A stretch of 64,000 nt of DNA from Chryseobacterium sp. S0630 (GTDB lineage: Bacteria; Bacteroidota; Bacteroidia; Flavobacteriales; Weeksellaceae): assembly GCF_024158915.1 (NCBI RefSeq), contig NZ_JAMZGF010000018.1:24199-88198 (forward strand), in the 5' to 3' direction. The stretch's first letter is position 1. Every line of letters starts with the position of its first letter. A program made the position numbers and the translations under genes. A model generated the notes under the pieces. The model did not search any database. It saw only the letters and a program-made list of their open reading frames with translations, and was not told the DNA's origin. Of the stretch, positions 1 to 8,999 are shown piece by piece.

Positions 1-935
1 TTGGTATCACCAATACAAAGTTTAAAGCCAACCGGTTTTCCTCCGGAAAGGTCTCTTAATTGCTGTACAAACCTCAGCAGTCCGGCCGCATCAGAAAAAG
101 CGCTATGTGAGGGTGGTGAAATAACAGTCATTCCCGGTGTTACGTGACGAATTGCTGCAATTTCCGGTGTGTTTTTTACTCCTGGAAGAACTCCTCCATG
201 TCCCGGTTTTGCTCCCTGTGATAATTTAATTTCCACCATTTTCACATTCGGGAGGGTGGAATATTTTGTAAATAATTCAGGATTGAATTTTCCTTCTGCG
301 TCACGGCATCCAAAATACCCTGTCCCAATCTGCCAGCATAAATCTCCTCCTTCCATATGATAAGACGAAATTCCTCCTTCTCCTGTATTGTGGTAAAAGT
401 TTCCTTTTTTAGCTCCTCTGTTCAGTGAGATCTGTGCTCTGTCACTCAAAGCTCCGAAACTCATCGCAGAGATATTGAATAAAGAAGCATGATAAGGCTG
501 TGTACACTGCTCTCCTCCTACCCATACTCTCGGAAGTTCTTCTGATGGCGATTTTGCATAAATAGAATGCTTGATCCCTTCGTATTTTCTGTGATTTACT
601 TCCAGCTGTGTACCAAAAGCTACAGTATCACTTAAATTTTTTGCACGTCTGTATACTGCAGAACGCTGGTTTCTTGGAAATGGTTTCCCATCTGTCTCCC
701 TTTCTATAAAGTATTGCTGCATTTCGGGTGAAATACTTTCGAAAAAATACCTGAAGTATCCCAATACAGGAAAGTTCCTCAAAATAGCATGTTTCGATTG
801 GTAAGCATTGTAAACACCCAATGCATAAATTGCGGATAACAGCGTTGGTATCCAGTAATGCGCTCTGATCAGTATTGCTATAATCCATGTAGCAACTACT
901 AATACAATTCCCCAAGATAAAAACTTATCTCTCAT
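1..935 (-). CDS. FMN-binding glutamate synthase family protein (3' end outside window)
   Basis: The gene starts at 935 and runs off the left edge, so only its N-terminal part of about 311 residues is visible. Two hydrophobic stretches at residues 6-24 and 30-45 anchor it in the membrane. The rest matches the FMN-binding glutamate synthase (GltB central domain-like) family, with the phrases NISAMSFGALS, GAKPGHGG and SPPSHSAFSD, which in family members line the FMN and substrate site. Members of this family are stand-alone proteins without the amidotransferase domain of true GltB, and their substrate is usually unknown. Family assignment is firm; the reaction is inferred only. Confidence 0.85.
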   Translation of the reverse strand, partial: MRDKFLSWGIVLVVATWIIAILIRAHYWIPTLLSAIYALGVYNAYQSKHAILRNFPVLGYFRYFFESISPEMQQYFIERETDGKPFPRNQRSAVYRRAKNLSDTVAFGTQLEVNHRKYEGIKHSIYAKSPSEELPRVWVGGEQCTQPYHASLFNISAMSFGALSDRAQISLNRGAKKGNFYHNTGEGGISSYHMEGGDLCWQIGTGYFGCRDAEGKFNPELFTKYSTLPNVKMVEIKLSQGAKPGHGGVLPGVKNTPEIAAIRHVTPGMTVISPPSHSAFSDAAGLLRFVQQLRDLSGGKPVGFKLCIGDT

Positions 936-988
936 GAATGTAGTATTTAAAGTTTAAAAATAAATTTAGTAGAATTTTTGCAAAGAGC

Positions 989-2335
989 CTATGCTTTTGC
1001 TAAAAAATTTTGGTAAGAAGATTGCACAGAAACCGTGCCATCTGACAGGATTTTTTCTAAATTTAGAAATTCAATTTGGTTGATGGATGCAGGATCAAAG
1101 TCTTTCTGGACTCTCACATAGTTTTCTGTGAAGCCGAACATTTTCCCGTCTTTATTTTCATGCTCCCAAAGAACAGGAAGCGTTTTTCCAAGTTGTGTCT
1201 GATAAAATGCCATTTTCTTCTTTTCAGAAAGAATTCTCAACATTTTATTACGTTTTTTTCTTTCTGCAACAGGAACTACGCCTTCCATGGCTGCGGCTTC
1301 TGTATTTTCCCTTTCAGAATAGGTAAATACGTGAAGGTAAGTGATAGGAAGCTCATTAAGGAAATTATAAGTTTCCATAAATCTTTCTTCCGTTTCTCCC
1401 GGGAATCCTACAATAACATCCACACCGATAGCCGCATGAGGCATAACCTCACGGATCTTGTTCACTCTGTCATTATAAAGCTTGGTGAGATAACGACGTT
1501 TCATCTTTTTCAAGAGATCATCGCTTCCGGACTGTAACGGGATATGAAAATGCGGAACAAAGCTTTTGCTTTTAGAAACCAGCTCAATACTTTCATCTTT
1601 TAAAAGATTGGGTTCAATAGAAGAGATACGAATTCTTTCAATTCCTTCTACTTTATCCAGTTCAGAAATAAGATCAAGGAAGGTATGCTCGTGTCTTTTA
1701 TTTCCGAATTCTCCTTTACCATAATCACCGATATTCACCCCTGTAAGAACAATTTCTTTGATGTCTTTTGCAGCAATTTCTGTCGCATTTCTGAGAACGT
1801 TTTCGATGGTATCGGAACGTGAAATTCCTCTGGCTAACGGAATGGTACAATAGGTACATTTATAATCACAGCCATCCTGTACTTTCAGGAAAGCTCTGGT
1901 TCTGTCTCCTATAGAATAACTTCCGATAAAGAAATCGGTTTCTTCAATTTCACAGGAATGAACAACACCTTCACTTTCAGATTTCTCCAAATCGTCAAGG
2001 TAGCTCAGAATATTGAATTTTTCTTTTGCTCCTAAAACAAGGTCAACTCCTTCAATCTGTGAAATTTCTTCAGGTTTTAACTGTGCATAGCACCCAACAA
2101 TTACAACCAGTCCTTCAGGATTGGCTTTCATTGCTCTTTTCACGTGAAGTTTACATTCACGGTCAGCATTTTCTGTCACAGAACATGTATTGATAACATA
2201 CACATTCGCTTTTTCATCAAAGCTTACCTTATCATAACCTGCATCTGTTAATTGACGGGCAATAGTAGATGTTTCTGCAAAGTTTAATTTGCAGCCAAGT
2301 GTATGAAACGCGGCAGTTCTATGAAAAGTAGACAT
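989..2335 (-). CDS. mtaB: tRNA t6A37 methylthiotransferase MtaB
   Basis: A 448-residue radical-SAM methylthiotransferase of the MiaB/RimO/MtaB superfamily. The N-terminal UPF0004 domain carries its three cluster cysteines at C15, C51 and C82; the radical-SAM motif CxxxCxxC is C156, C160, C163 within QDGCDYKCTYC; a TRAM-like region closes the protein. The HTLGCKLN start and the IPLARG wording after the SAM motif favour MtaB, which converts t6A to ms2t6A at position 37 of ANN-decoding tRNAs, over MiaB or RimO. It sits 66 bases downstream of the DinB-like gene on the same strand. Length is normal for the family. Confidence 0.93.
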   Translation of the reverse strand: MSTFHRTAAFHTLGCKLNFAETSTIARQLTDAGYDKVSFDEKANVYVINTCSVTENADRECKLHVKRAMKANPEGLVVIVGCYAQLKPEEISQIEGVDLVLGAKEKFNILSYLDDLEKSESEGVVHSCEIEETDFFIGSYSIGDRTRAFLKVQDGCDYKCTYCTIPLARGISRSDTIENVLRNATEIAAKDIKEIVLTGVNIGDYGKGEFGNKRHEHTFLDLISELDKVEGIERIRISSIEPNLLKDESIELVSKSKSFVPHFHIPLQSGSDDLLKKMKRRYLTKLYNDRVNKIREVMPHAAIGVDVIVGFPGETEERFMETYNFLNELPITYLHVFTYSERENTEAAAMEGVVPVAERKKRNKMLRILSEKKKMAFYQTQLGKTLPVLWEHENKDGKMFGFTENYVRVQKDFDPASINQIEFLNLEKILSDGTVSVQSSYQNFLAKA

Positions 2336-2401
2336 TTGTTACTCCTGAATTTTATGGGTGCAAAGATAGTAATTTTAATAAGAATCCAAGATTGATTCAA
2401 T

Positions 2402-2992
2402 CTATTGTTTATATTCGTCTCTTACTTCGGGGCTGTTTTGAAAGCAGACGGGTGATGAATTGGTCTCCGGATCCTGATTTGAAAATTTGGTTTTCATTTC
2501 TGTATTAAACTGTTGAGATCGGTTTCTGGCAATTGAAAGCGTATTCCAATCTTCATTCTTTATCATTTTAGCGATATAAACCATCTGACCGATATGGTAA
2601 GGATAATGAGCCAACTGACGAAGAACGGCATCAATAACCGGATGTGCTTCTCCTCTGATATACGTTGTGGAATAGAGATTCTCCTCGTTTATTTTATCAA
2701 GAGCATCAAAGAAACATTTCCAACCCTGTTCCCAAAAATCCAGAACTTGCTCTTTAGTGGTAAAGGTATTGACAAATTCTCCGTCACGGTTACGCCAGGA
2801 TTTCTCTCCGTCTTCAGTGAGGAAATTGGTCCATCTTGAAAGCATATTTCCTGCAAGATGTTTCACAATAATGGCAATAGAATTACTTTCTTCATTATAC
2901 TGCCAGAACATCTGCTCATCTGTTAACTGTTCAAAGGTTTTATCACCAAGAGATTTATAGTATTCAAAACGTTTTACAAACAGGTCTTTCAT
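2402..2992 (-). CDS. DinB-superfamily protein (DUF1572-like)
   Basis: A 196-residue protein of the DinB/DUF1572 four-helix bundle superfamily. Visible hallmarks are the early His in VKHLAGNM and the late HYPYHIGQ motif, which in this superfamily provide three histidines binding a divalent metal. Many members act in thiol-dependent transfer or have no known role, so no reaction is claimed. Residues after about 165 are polar and family-unlike and may be a loose tail. It lies upstream of mtaB on the same strand and behind a terminator that isolates it from the large surface-protein gene. Confidence 0.75.
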   Translation of the reverse strand: MKDLFVKRFEYYKSLGDKTFEQLTDEQMFWQYNEESNSIAIIVKHLAGNMLSRWTNFLTEDGEKSWRNRDGEFVNTFTTKEQVLDFWEQGWKCFFDALDKINEENLYSTTYIRGEAHPVIDAVLRQLAHYPYHIGQMVYIAKMIKNEDWNTLSIARNRSQQFNTEMKTKFSNQDPETNSSPVCFQNSPEVRDEYKQ

Positions 2993-3033
2993 TCTTTCTA
3001 TTTTGATAACTAATTTAAAAACTTTTAAAAATA

Positions 3034-3064
3034 AAAACCACCTCGATTGAAGTGGTTTTTTCTA
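3034..3064. terminator. Intrinsic terminator, probably bidirectional
   Basis: A hairpin with arms AAAACCAC and GTGGTTTT and a short loop, with a T-run on the plus strand and an A-run before it. It lies between the stop of the type IX-sorted gene and the start of the DinB-like gene, both on the minus strand, and so separates the two transcripts. Confidence 0.7.
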
Positions 3065-3077
3065 TCTGTTTTATATA

Positions 3078-5180
3078 CTATTCTCTGTTTTTCACCAATA
3101 CCCAACCTGTGAATTTAATGGCTGTATTCTTTTTATCATTTTCATTCCATGTGATAGAATACCAGTATGTTCCTGTAGGGACTCTTCTTCCACCCTGAGT
3201 ACCATCCCATTTATAGCCATTGGATCTGTCTGCCTGGAAAATTTTGTTTCCATAACGATCAAAGACATTCATGATCAGATTTTGTTTGTTAGCCAAGGCT
3301 GAATAATCAATCACATCATTTATTCCGTCTGCATTAGGGGTAATCACATTGATCAGATTAGGGACAACAATTCCTATCTCAATCGGATCACAATCAAAGG
3401 CATCTTTTACGTATACTTTATGATCTCCTCTTGACAGATTATTGAAAGTATTGGAATCCTGCCAGATGATATTATCTATTGAATATTTATAGGCTGGAGT
3501 TCCTCCTATGACAGATACCGTGATTGTATTATTTGAGATATCAATACCGGAAACAACCGGCTGTTCAGAAGGAAGTACTTTTACAGTCTGTGTTGTAACA
3601 CATTCTCCTGTTTTAAGCTTTACCCGGTATACACCTATTCCGGCTTTGATCGTTTGTGTAGTAGCTCCTGTGCTCCATTCATAACTTTTAAATCCAGGCC
3701 CTGCATCCAGCGTTGTCTGGTCTTCAGCACAAATAGTCACATCTTTAAGTTTATCAGAATAGACAGGTGGAATAACCGCTAAAGTAACCTTCGCCACATT
3801 ATAACATCCCTGAGCATTAGAAACTCTTATATATACAAATCCATTAGGAGCAATGTAATTATTGGCATTCAGAATCTCATTGGTCTGATTAAGAGCATCC
3901 GTTAATGAAGGGTAATATTTTTTTGTCGGATTGGTTTGTCCGGTCACCGAAGCATTCACAAGATTAAAAGAGGCAGTAGACGGACTGGCTTCGATGAAGC
4001 ATGATCTCAGGGTTGTTTCATTCACTACCACTACCGGATAAAACTTCAAAGTAATCTGTGCGACTGCAGTACAACCAAACTCAGATATTATTTTTACATA
4101 AATAATTCCTTCCGCAGATACAAACGCCATTGGGGTGGTAATCTCATTGGTTCCGGCGTTGAGATCCGCCATCGTATGATAATATTTTTTAGTAACATTA
4201 GGGTTTCCAATAACGTCCGCTGTGGTTAAATCAAATACAGCTGTACCTGCATTATTATTGTTACATTGGGTCAAAGTTGCATTTTTTGCTGTAATAGAAC
4301 CATCTTTAAATTTAAATGTTCCGACCTGTTTACACTTATTAAGCGGATTAGATGCATTGGCTGGGTCGGTATAATTGATGCTGTAATAATAGACAGTTGT
4401 TGTATTTACTGTGATAGGAGCTGTAATAGGGTTATTCCCTGTTAAAGCATCATTTTGACTCAGATGATAGCTTACTCCAAAATTTTGATTTCCGTTGAGA
4501 ATTCCAGAGGACAATGTTGAAAAATCAAATAAAGCCGTTGTAGAGCATATTACCACTTCTCTTGGATCACCAGGATTTGCCGCCGGAATTCCAGGAGGAT
4601 TAAAGGGCTGAGTCTGGATATTTGGATCTGTAAAAGGTGAAGCCAATGTTGCAGTTCCTCCCCATGTCAAAGAAAACGGAGCTGTTGTAGAACTGGTACT
4701 GCTCACCCAGTTGTCAATAAACAAATAATAAGTCTGCCCTGGCAAAACATCAAGATATCTGCAATAAGGAGTTAAAGAACCTCCTGCAGCACTTAAAAGC
4801 GTACTTGTCATATTTAATCCCGTTGCAGGACCTGGCCCAATAACTGTTGCAGCATTACAGCGTATTGGTGAGCCTAAACTTCCACAGTTTACATTGGGGC
4901 CAAAAATCGCCCAGTCATAATCAGCATCCGGATTATTAGGAACCAGATCAAAAGTAAGAGTTCCTCCAGTAGCAATTGTAATTTTATACCAGATTGAGTT
5001 GTGCTCCCCTGTAAAGTCTATACAGCTTCCTGAGTTGACCAATTCTTTTATATTGCCATATCCTGTAGGGCTATACGTAATATTTGAGTTTCCACAGACA
5101 GACAGTGCAGTAGCACAGTCGGCCTGAGCATAGAAAGTATGAGAGAGGCTGAGAAGTATAAAAAGTAAAAATTTTCTCAT
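3078..5180 (-). CDS. Type IX-secreted surface protein with type B sorting (CHU_C) domain
   Basis: A 700-residue secreted protein. Residues 1-20 form a Sec signal peptide ending in FYAQA. The C-terminal 90 residues are a gliding-motility-type sorting domain (CHU_C, type B): NVITPNADGINDVIDY, then FDRYGNKIF, WDGTQGG, GTYWY and a terminal FTGWVLVKN. In between are cysteine-rich adhesin-like stretches including repeated segments around KKYY and a lectin-like N-terminal region. Type B cargo is carried across the outer membrane by the type IX secretion machinery and attached to, or released from, the cell surface. The adhesive role is inferred from architecture; no enzyme domain is recognised. Confidence 0.85.
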   Translation of the reverse strand: MRKFLLFILLSLSHTFYAQADCATALSVCGNSNITYSPTGYGNIKELVNSGSCIDFTGEHNSIWYKITIATGGTLTFDLVPNNPDADYDWAIFGPNVNCGSLGSPIRCNAATVIGPGPATGLNMTSTLLSAAGGSLTPYCRYLDVLPGQTYYLFIDNWVSSTSSTTAPFSLTWGGTATLASPFTDPNIQTQPFNPPGIPAANPGDPREVVICSTTALFDFSTLSSGILNGNQNFGVSYHLSQNDALTGNNPITAPITVNTTTVYYYSINYTDPANASNPLNKCKQVGTFKFKDGSITAKNATLTQCNNNNAGTAVFDLTTADVIGNPNVTKKYYHTMADLNAGTNEITTPMAFVSAEGIIYVKIISEFGCTAVAQITLKFYPVVVVNETTLRSCFIEASPSTASFNLVNASVTGQTNPTKKYYPSLTDALNQTNEILNANNYIAPNGFVYIRVSNAQGCYNVAKVTLAVIPPVYSDKLKDVTICAEDQTTLDAGPGFKSYEWSTGATTQTIKAGIGVYRVKLKTGECVTTQTVKVLPSEQPVVSGIDISNNTITVSVIGGTPAYKYSIDNIIWQDSNTFNNLSRGDHKVYVKDAFDCDPIEIGIVVPNLINVITPNADGINDVIDYSALANKQNLIMNVFDRYGNKIFQADRSNGYKWDGTQGGRRVPTGTYWYSITWNENDKKNTAIKFTGWVLVKNRE

Positions 5181-5371
5181 AGATTAATGTTTTTATGGTT
5201 ACATTAGTTATACATTGTATTGATTTTCAATGCACATCAAATATAATCTTATTTTAATTAAAAACAATAAAATCTAAATAATTTTAAACTATTACAAATT
5301 AAAACACTGAATATTTTTCAATTATTCATCTTACAATCAATTAAATCATAAAATAACCAAATACAACCAAT

Positions 5372-6169
5372 CTACTTTATGCTTGTAATATTTCCGCACA
5401 AATTCTCCAGGTGAAATATTTTATGGAAAGGACTTTTCACTTCTCTCAAATGTTCTTTATCCTGAATGAAGGTATATCGTGAAGCAATAGAATTCATATC
5501 TGAAACAATCACCAGCCAGCATTCATCTACAGAGGTGTCGTAGTAAGGAAATTTTTCGTTCTTTTTTTCAATGAGTTCCAGAATCTTTTCGGAGCATAGT
5601 TCATCAAACAGATTCATGCTGTATTCATGAGTTATGAATACATTTCTACGATGGAAAGATTTTCTTACACTTTTCACACAGCCCACTCCTTTATTTTTTT
5701 TGATGCTCTTATAAATGCTGATGATGTTTTCCTGCTGTACTTCCAGATTATCAAATTTGGTTTCCGGATGGAATTCTAAAAAATAAACACCACGATATTT
5801 CGTAGTGTCTTCCTGTTCTAATAATATTTCTGCCTGACGGAACATTTTATTCAAAGTACTTTCTACTTTTTTCATTTCCAGATGATTGATCACTTCGGTC
5901 AGCTCTATTCCGATTTTTTTGTCGTTTAATTTGGCGATAAAGTCTGGACTTTCGCAGGTAAGGTTTTCAAATTTCACTTCGGGGAAGTGATGCATAAAAG
6001 AATTGAGAAGCAGAATCTCGGATTTCTTTCTGTATTTTTCACGGTCATGCAGCGGAGATTCGTCTATGGTACGGTGATACTTCTCTATGGGCTTTTTTTT
6101 CAAATGCCGGTTCAGGTAATATAAACTCAGATTCTTGATCAGATCTTCTTCAGAAAACGTCTTTTTCAT
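5372..6169 (-). CDS. Unknown protein with PD-(D/E)XK-like core
   Basis: A 265-residue cytoplasmic protein without signal peptide or membrane segment, rich in Lys and Glu. I do not recognise a named family. Residues 75-92 read SPDFIAK, a gap of about five residues, then IGIELTE. This resembles the PD...(E)xK core of restriction-endonuclease-like folds, with Thr where the catalytic Lys is usual. It stands alone between AT-rich gaps, with the divergent glucan phosphorylase gene upstream, and has no partner methylase or toxin gene beside it. A nuclease fold is a suggestion only. Confidence 0.6.
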   Translation of the reverse strand: MKKTFSEEDLIKNLSLYYLNRHLKKKPIEKYHRTIDESPLHDREKYRKKSEILLLNSFMHHFPEVKFENLTCESPDFIAKLNDKKIGIELTEVINHLEMKKVESTLNKMFRQAEILLEQEDTTKYRGVYFLEFHPETKFDNLEVQQENIISIYKSIKKNKGVGCVKSVRKSFHRRNVFITHEYSMNLFDELCSEKILELIEKKNEKFPYYDTSVDECWLVIVSDMNSIASRYTFIQDKEHLREVKSPFHKIFHLENLCGNITSIK

Positions 6170-6373
6170 GTGTGATTTTTTTATTTAATTAAAGAACACA
6201 TGCAGCCAATGGCTTTCATTATTAAAAGTTTTTGATAATCAAAAATTTACACTCTTAAAGGTAAGTAAAAAAACAATTCAATACTTAGTTTTTTAATTAA
6301 TTTATCGATTAATTAATGTAAAGTTTATTTTCATAATTAATACCTTTGTCTTTTTAAACACAAACCCACATTT

Positions 6374-8038
6374 ATGGATTTTAGGAATTTCAGAATACCC
6401 TACACGATCAATCCTCAATATTCAAAAAAGACCGTCTATTTCTCAATGGAATTTGCTCTTGAGCAGGTACTGAAAATATATTCGGGAGGACTTGGCTTTC
6501 TGGCAGGATCTCACATGAGAAGCGCTTATAATCTTAAGCAGGATCTTATCGGAATTGGTATCTTATGGAAGTTCGGTTATTATGACCAGGCAAGAAATCA
6601 CGATCAGACTTTACAACCTGTATGGACGAGAAAAATGTACAGTTTTCTTGAAGACACCGGAATAAAATTCCAAATCGAAATCCACAGTGCTCCGGTTTGG
6701 GTAAAGGTTTGGTATCTTGATCCTGAGATTTTCAATACGGCACCTATGTTTTTCCTTTCCACAGATGTTCCGGAAAATGATCACGTTTCAAAAACGATCT
6801 GTCACAAATTGTATGATGCCAATGAATCCACAAAACTTGCACAATATATTTTACTGGGAAAAGGAGGCGCCAAGTTACTGGATGAAATGAATATTGAAAG
6901 AGAGGTTTACCATCTTAATGAGGCCCATGGACTTCCGGCAGCCTTTCATCTTCTGAGAAAATATAACGGAGACCTTAATAGAGTGAAAGAAAAACTCGTT
7001 TTCACCACTCATACTCCGGAAGAAGCAGGTAATGAAAAGCATAGTTTCAGATTATGTTATGATATGTCCTATTTTTCAGGATACAGCATGGAAGAAGTAA
7101 AAAAGATTGAAGGATCTGATGATGACCGTTTCAATCACTCTCTCTGTGCCTTAAGAATGGCAAGAATGGCCAATGGTGTTTCCCAGCTTCATGGGGTAGT
7201 TTCCAGAGCCATGTGGAATAAATATCCGGGAATCTGTGAAATCACCTCTATTACCAATGCTCAGGAATTTAAATATTGGTCTGATAAACCTTTATACAAT
7301 GCAAAAGATGAAAATGATGCCACTGCTTTCGATTTCCGCAAGAAATATTTAAAGAAAAAACTGTTCAGTATTGTGGCTGATCAAACAGGAAATTTATTTA
7401 ATCCCAATGTCTTTACGATTGTATGGGCAAGAAGATTTGCAGGCTATAAAAGAGCAGAACTTCTTTTGCATGACAAGGAAAGATTTTACAGACTTCTGAA
7501 TCATCCAAAATATCCGGTACAGATCATTTGGGCAGGAAAACCTTATCCAATGGACTACTCAGCAATTTCTACATTCAACACCCTGGTGGAAGAAAGTAAA
7601 TACCATAAAAATATTGCTGTTCTTACGGGTTATGAGCTTTCTTTAAGTAAATCGTTAAAACAAGGTTCTGATGTATGGCTTAATAACCCAAGGGTTCCAA
7701 GGGAAGCTTCCGGAACTTCCGGTATGACAGCTGCCATGAACGGTTCTGTCAATTTATCCACAGACGACGGCTGGATCCCTGAATTTGCAAAGCATGGAGA
7801 AAACTCTTTCGTTGTTCCTAAAGCAGATTATCAGAATATGAGCATTTATGAACAGGATAATTATGATTTAAATACATTGTATGAAATCCTTGAAAACGAA
7901 ATTCTTCCCACGTATTATGATCGCCCTGATGAATGGAGAAAAATTCAGCATAATGCAATGAATGATGTGAAAGATCATTTCAACAGCGACAGGATGGCAG
8001 ATGAATATTACAGGATACTTTATAATGAAACGAAATAA
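6374..8038 (+). CDS. Short-type alpha-glucan phosphorylase family protein (GT35)
   Basis: A 554-residue cytoplasmic protein of the short alpha-glucan phosphorylase type, which in active members releases glucose-1-phosphate from glycogen or maltodextrin. Landmarks are SMEFALEQ and YSGGLGFLAG near the N-terminus, VYHLNEAHG around residue 180, VWARRFAGYKR around 360 and EASGTSGM at 445-451. In canonical phosphorylases the next residue is the PLP-binding Lys (GNMK or SGMK); here it is Thr 452. A TAccTTTG minus-7 box at 6341-6348 fits the start. The gene is monocistronic, closed by a strong terminator. Catalysis is uncertain because of the missing lysine. Confidence 0.85.
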   Translation: MDFRNFRIPYTINPQYSKKTVYFSMEFALEQVLKIYSGGLGFLAGSHMRSAYNLKQDLIGIGILWKFGYYDQARNHDQTLQPVWTRKMYSFLEDTGIKFQIEIHSAPVWVKVWYLDPEIFNTAPMFFLSTDVPENDHVSKTICHKLYDANESTKLAQYILLGKGGAKLLDEMNIEREVYHLNEAHGLPAAFHLLRKYNGDLNRVKEKLVFTTHTPEEAGNEKHSFRLCYDMSYFSGYSMEEVKKIEGSDDDRFNHSLCALRMARMANGVSQLHGVVSRAMWNKYPGICEITSITNAQEFKYWSDKPLYNAKDENDATAFDFRKKYLKKKLFSIVADQTGNLFNPNVFTIVWARRFAGYKRAELLLHDKERFYRLLNHPKYPVQIIWAGKPYPMDYSAISTFNTLVEESKYHKNIAVLTGYELSLSKSLKQGSDVWLNNPRVPREASGTSGMTAAMNGSVNLSTDDGWIPEFAKHGENSFVVPKADYQNMSIYEQDNYDLNTLYEILENEILPTYYDRPDEWRKIQHNAMNDVKDHFNSDRMADEYYRILYNETK

Positions 8039-8058
8039 TCTATTTATTTTTCGTTTTT

Positions 8059-8101
8059 CAATACAAAATGCCCGGAAAAAATTTCCGGGCATTTTGTATT
8101 G
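8059..8101. terminator. Perfect 20-bp hairpin, bidirectional terminator
   Basis: Arms at 8059-8078 and 8082-8101 are exact reverse complements with a 3-base AAA loop, core GCCCGG. It lies between convergent genes (glucan phosphorylase and the DUF6496-like gene), so it can stop transcription from either side. The arm length is above the usual range for an intrinsic terminator. Confidence 0.8.
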
Positions 8102-8105
8102 AAGT

Positions 8106-8294
8106 TTATTTGCTTTTTTTCTTTGAAGGTACTTTTAAACCTTCTTCCCTCGCTTCAGAAATACCAATGGCTATGGCTTGCTTTCTGTCTGTCACTTTTT
8201 TTCCGGAAGACGATTTTAGTTTTCCTTCCTTGAATTCGTGCATTACTTCTCCTACTTTGTCCTGAGCTTTATCTGAATATTTTGTTTTGCTCAT
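8106..8294 (-). CDS. DUF6496-like small basic protein
   Basis: A 62-residue, Lys-rich protein with the phrases VGEVMHEFKEGKLKSSSG and RKQAIAIGISEAREEG, matching the DUF6496 family of small soil- and plant-associated bacterial proteins of unknown function. Strong positive charge suggests nucleic-acid contact, which is inference. It is followed 11 bases upstream by another small gene on the same strand, so the two may share a transcript ending at the 8059-8101 hairpin. Confidence 0.7.
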   Translation of the reverse strand: MSKTKYSDKAQDKVGEVMHEFKEGKLKSSSGKKVTDRKQAIAIGISEAREEGLKVPSKKKSK

Positions 8295-8304
8295 GATCTT
8301 TTTT

Positions 8305-8778
8305 TTAAGATTTTGGCAGGGAAACCCCTAGTTCATAAACACAGGCATGCTTCAAATATTTTGAACGCTCTCTCGATGTTACCGATTCAAACTGATCATT
8401 TTTGATCACAATAATCGGGTCTTCTATATTTTCAATTTCAAAATTAGCAAAGTATCGTTCGTCCGGACTGGTTTTATCATTTCGTGCTTTTATTTTCTGC
8501 AGCTCATCCGCATATTTTCTGAATCCCGGATCTGAAGAATGGATAAATTTATACTCATCGCCTGCATACACATAGTAATGAATTTTTTTCTCTATCAAAC
8601 CCGCTTCATCTGTAATTTCGGGATTATCATTTCCGTCTCTAAACACCACTTCTACCAATGTTCCTCCTTTTTTATGAGCACATTCTTCGGCATCGCTAAA
8701 GCTGGAAAAACCTGTATAAACAATCTGGTCGTTTAATACATAACGGTTCAGTTTCTGGTTGTATGCATTCGTTTCCAT
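8305..8778 (-). CDS. Hypothetical protein, 157 residues
   Basis: A soluble 157-residue acidic protein with no signal peptide or membrane segment. I do not recognise a family. The sequence has well-formed alternation of charged and hydrophobic residues and ends in PKS. It is probably co-transcribed with the DUF6496-like gene 11 bases downstream. An ATG at 8778 is preceded by AT-rich non-coding DNA. Confidence 0.6.
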   Translation of the reverse strand: METNAYNQKLNRYVLNDQIVYTGFSSFSDAEECAHKKGGTLVEVVFRDGNDNPEITDEAGLIEKKIHYYVYAGDEYKFIHSSDPGFRKYADELQKIKARNDKTSPDERYFANFEIENIEDPIIVIKNDQFESVTSRERSKYLKHACVYELGVSLPKS

Positions 8779-8999
8779 AATTATTATTTCATTTGATTTA
8801 TACTTATTATATATTCAATTTTTTTGCCAAATTGGCTTTTTAAAGAAATTTCATTAATGAATATTTTCAATTACTCCAGATTCGAAAACTAAAAAACATT
8901 TTCCTGAAAGAGTAAGAAAAAATGATATCAGGTCCTGATTTTTATTTTATATGGTTATGTAAGTAAGAATTATTAAATTTGGAATCATTAAAATTGAAA

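Noticed and set aside
628..915. Minus-strand 95-residue open frame in another frame of the glutamate synthase-like gene
   Set aside because: It is a shadow of the real gene, which reads through the same DNA from 935.
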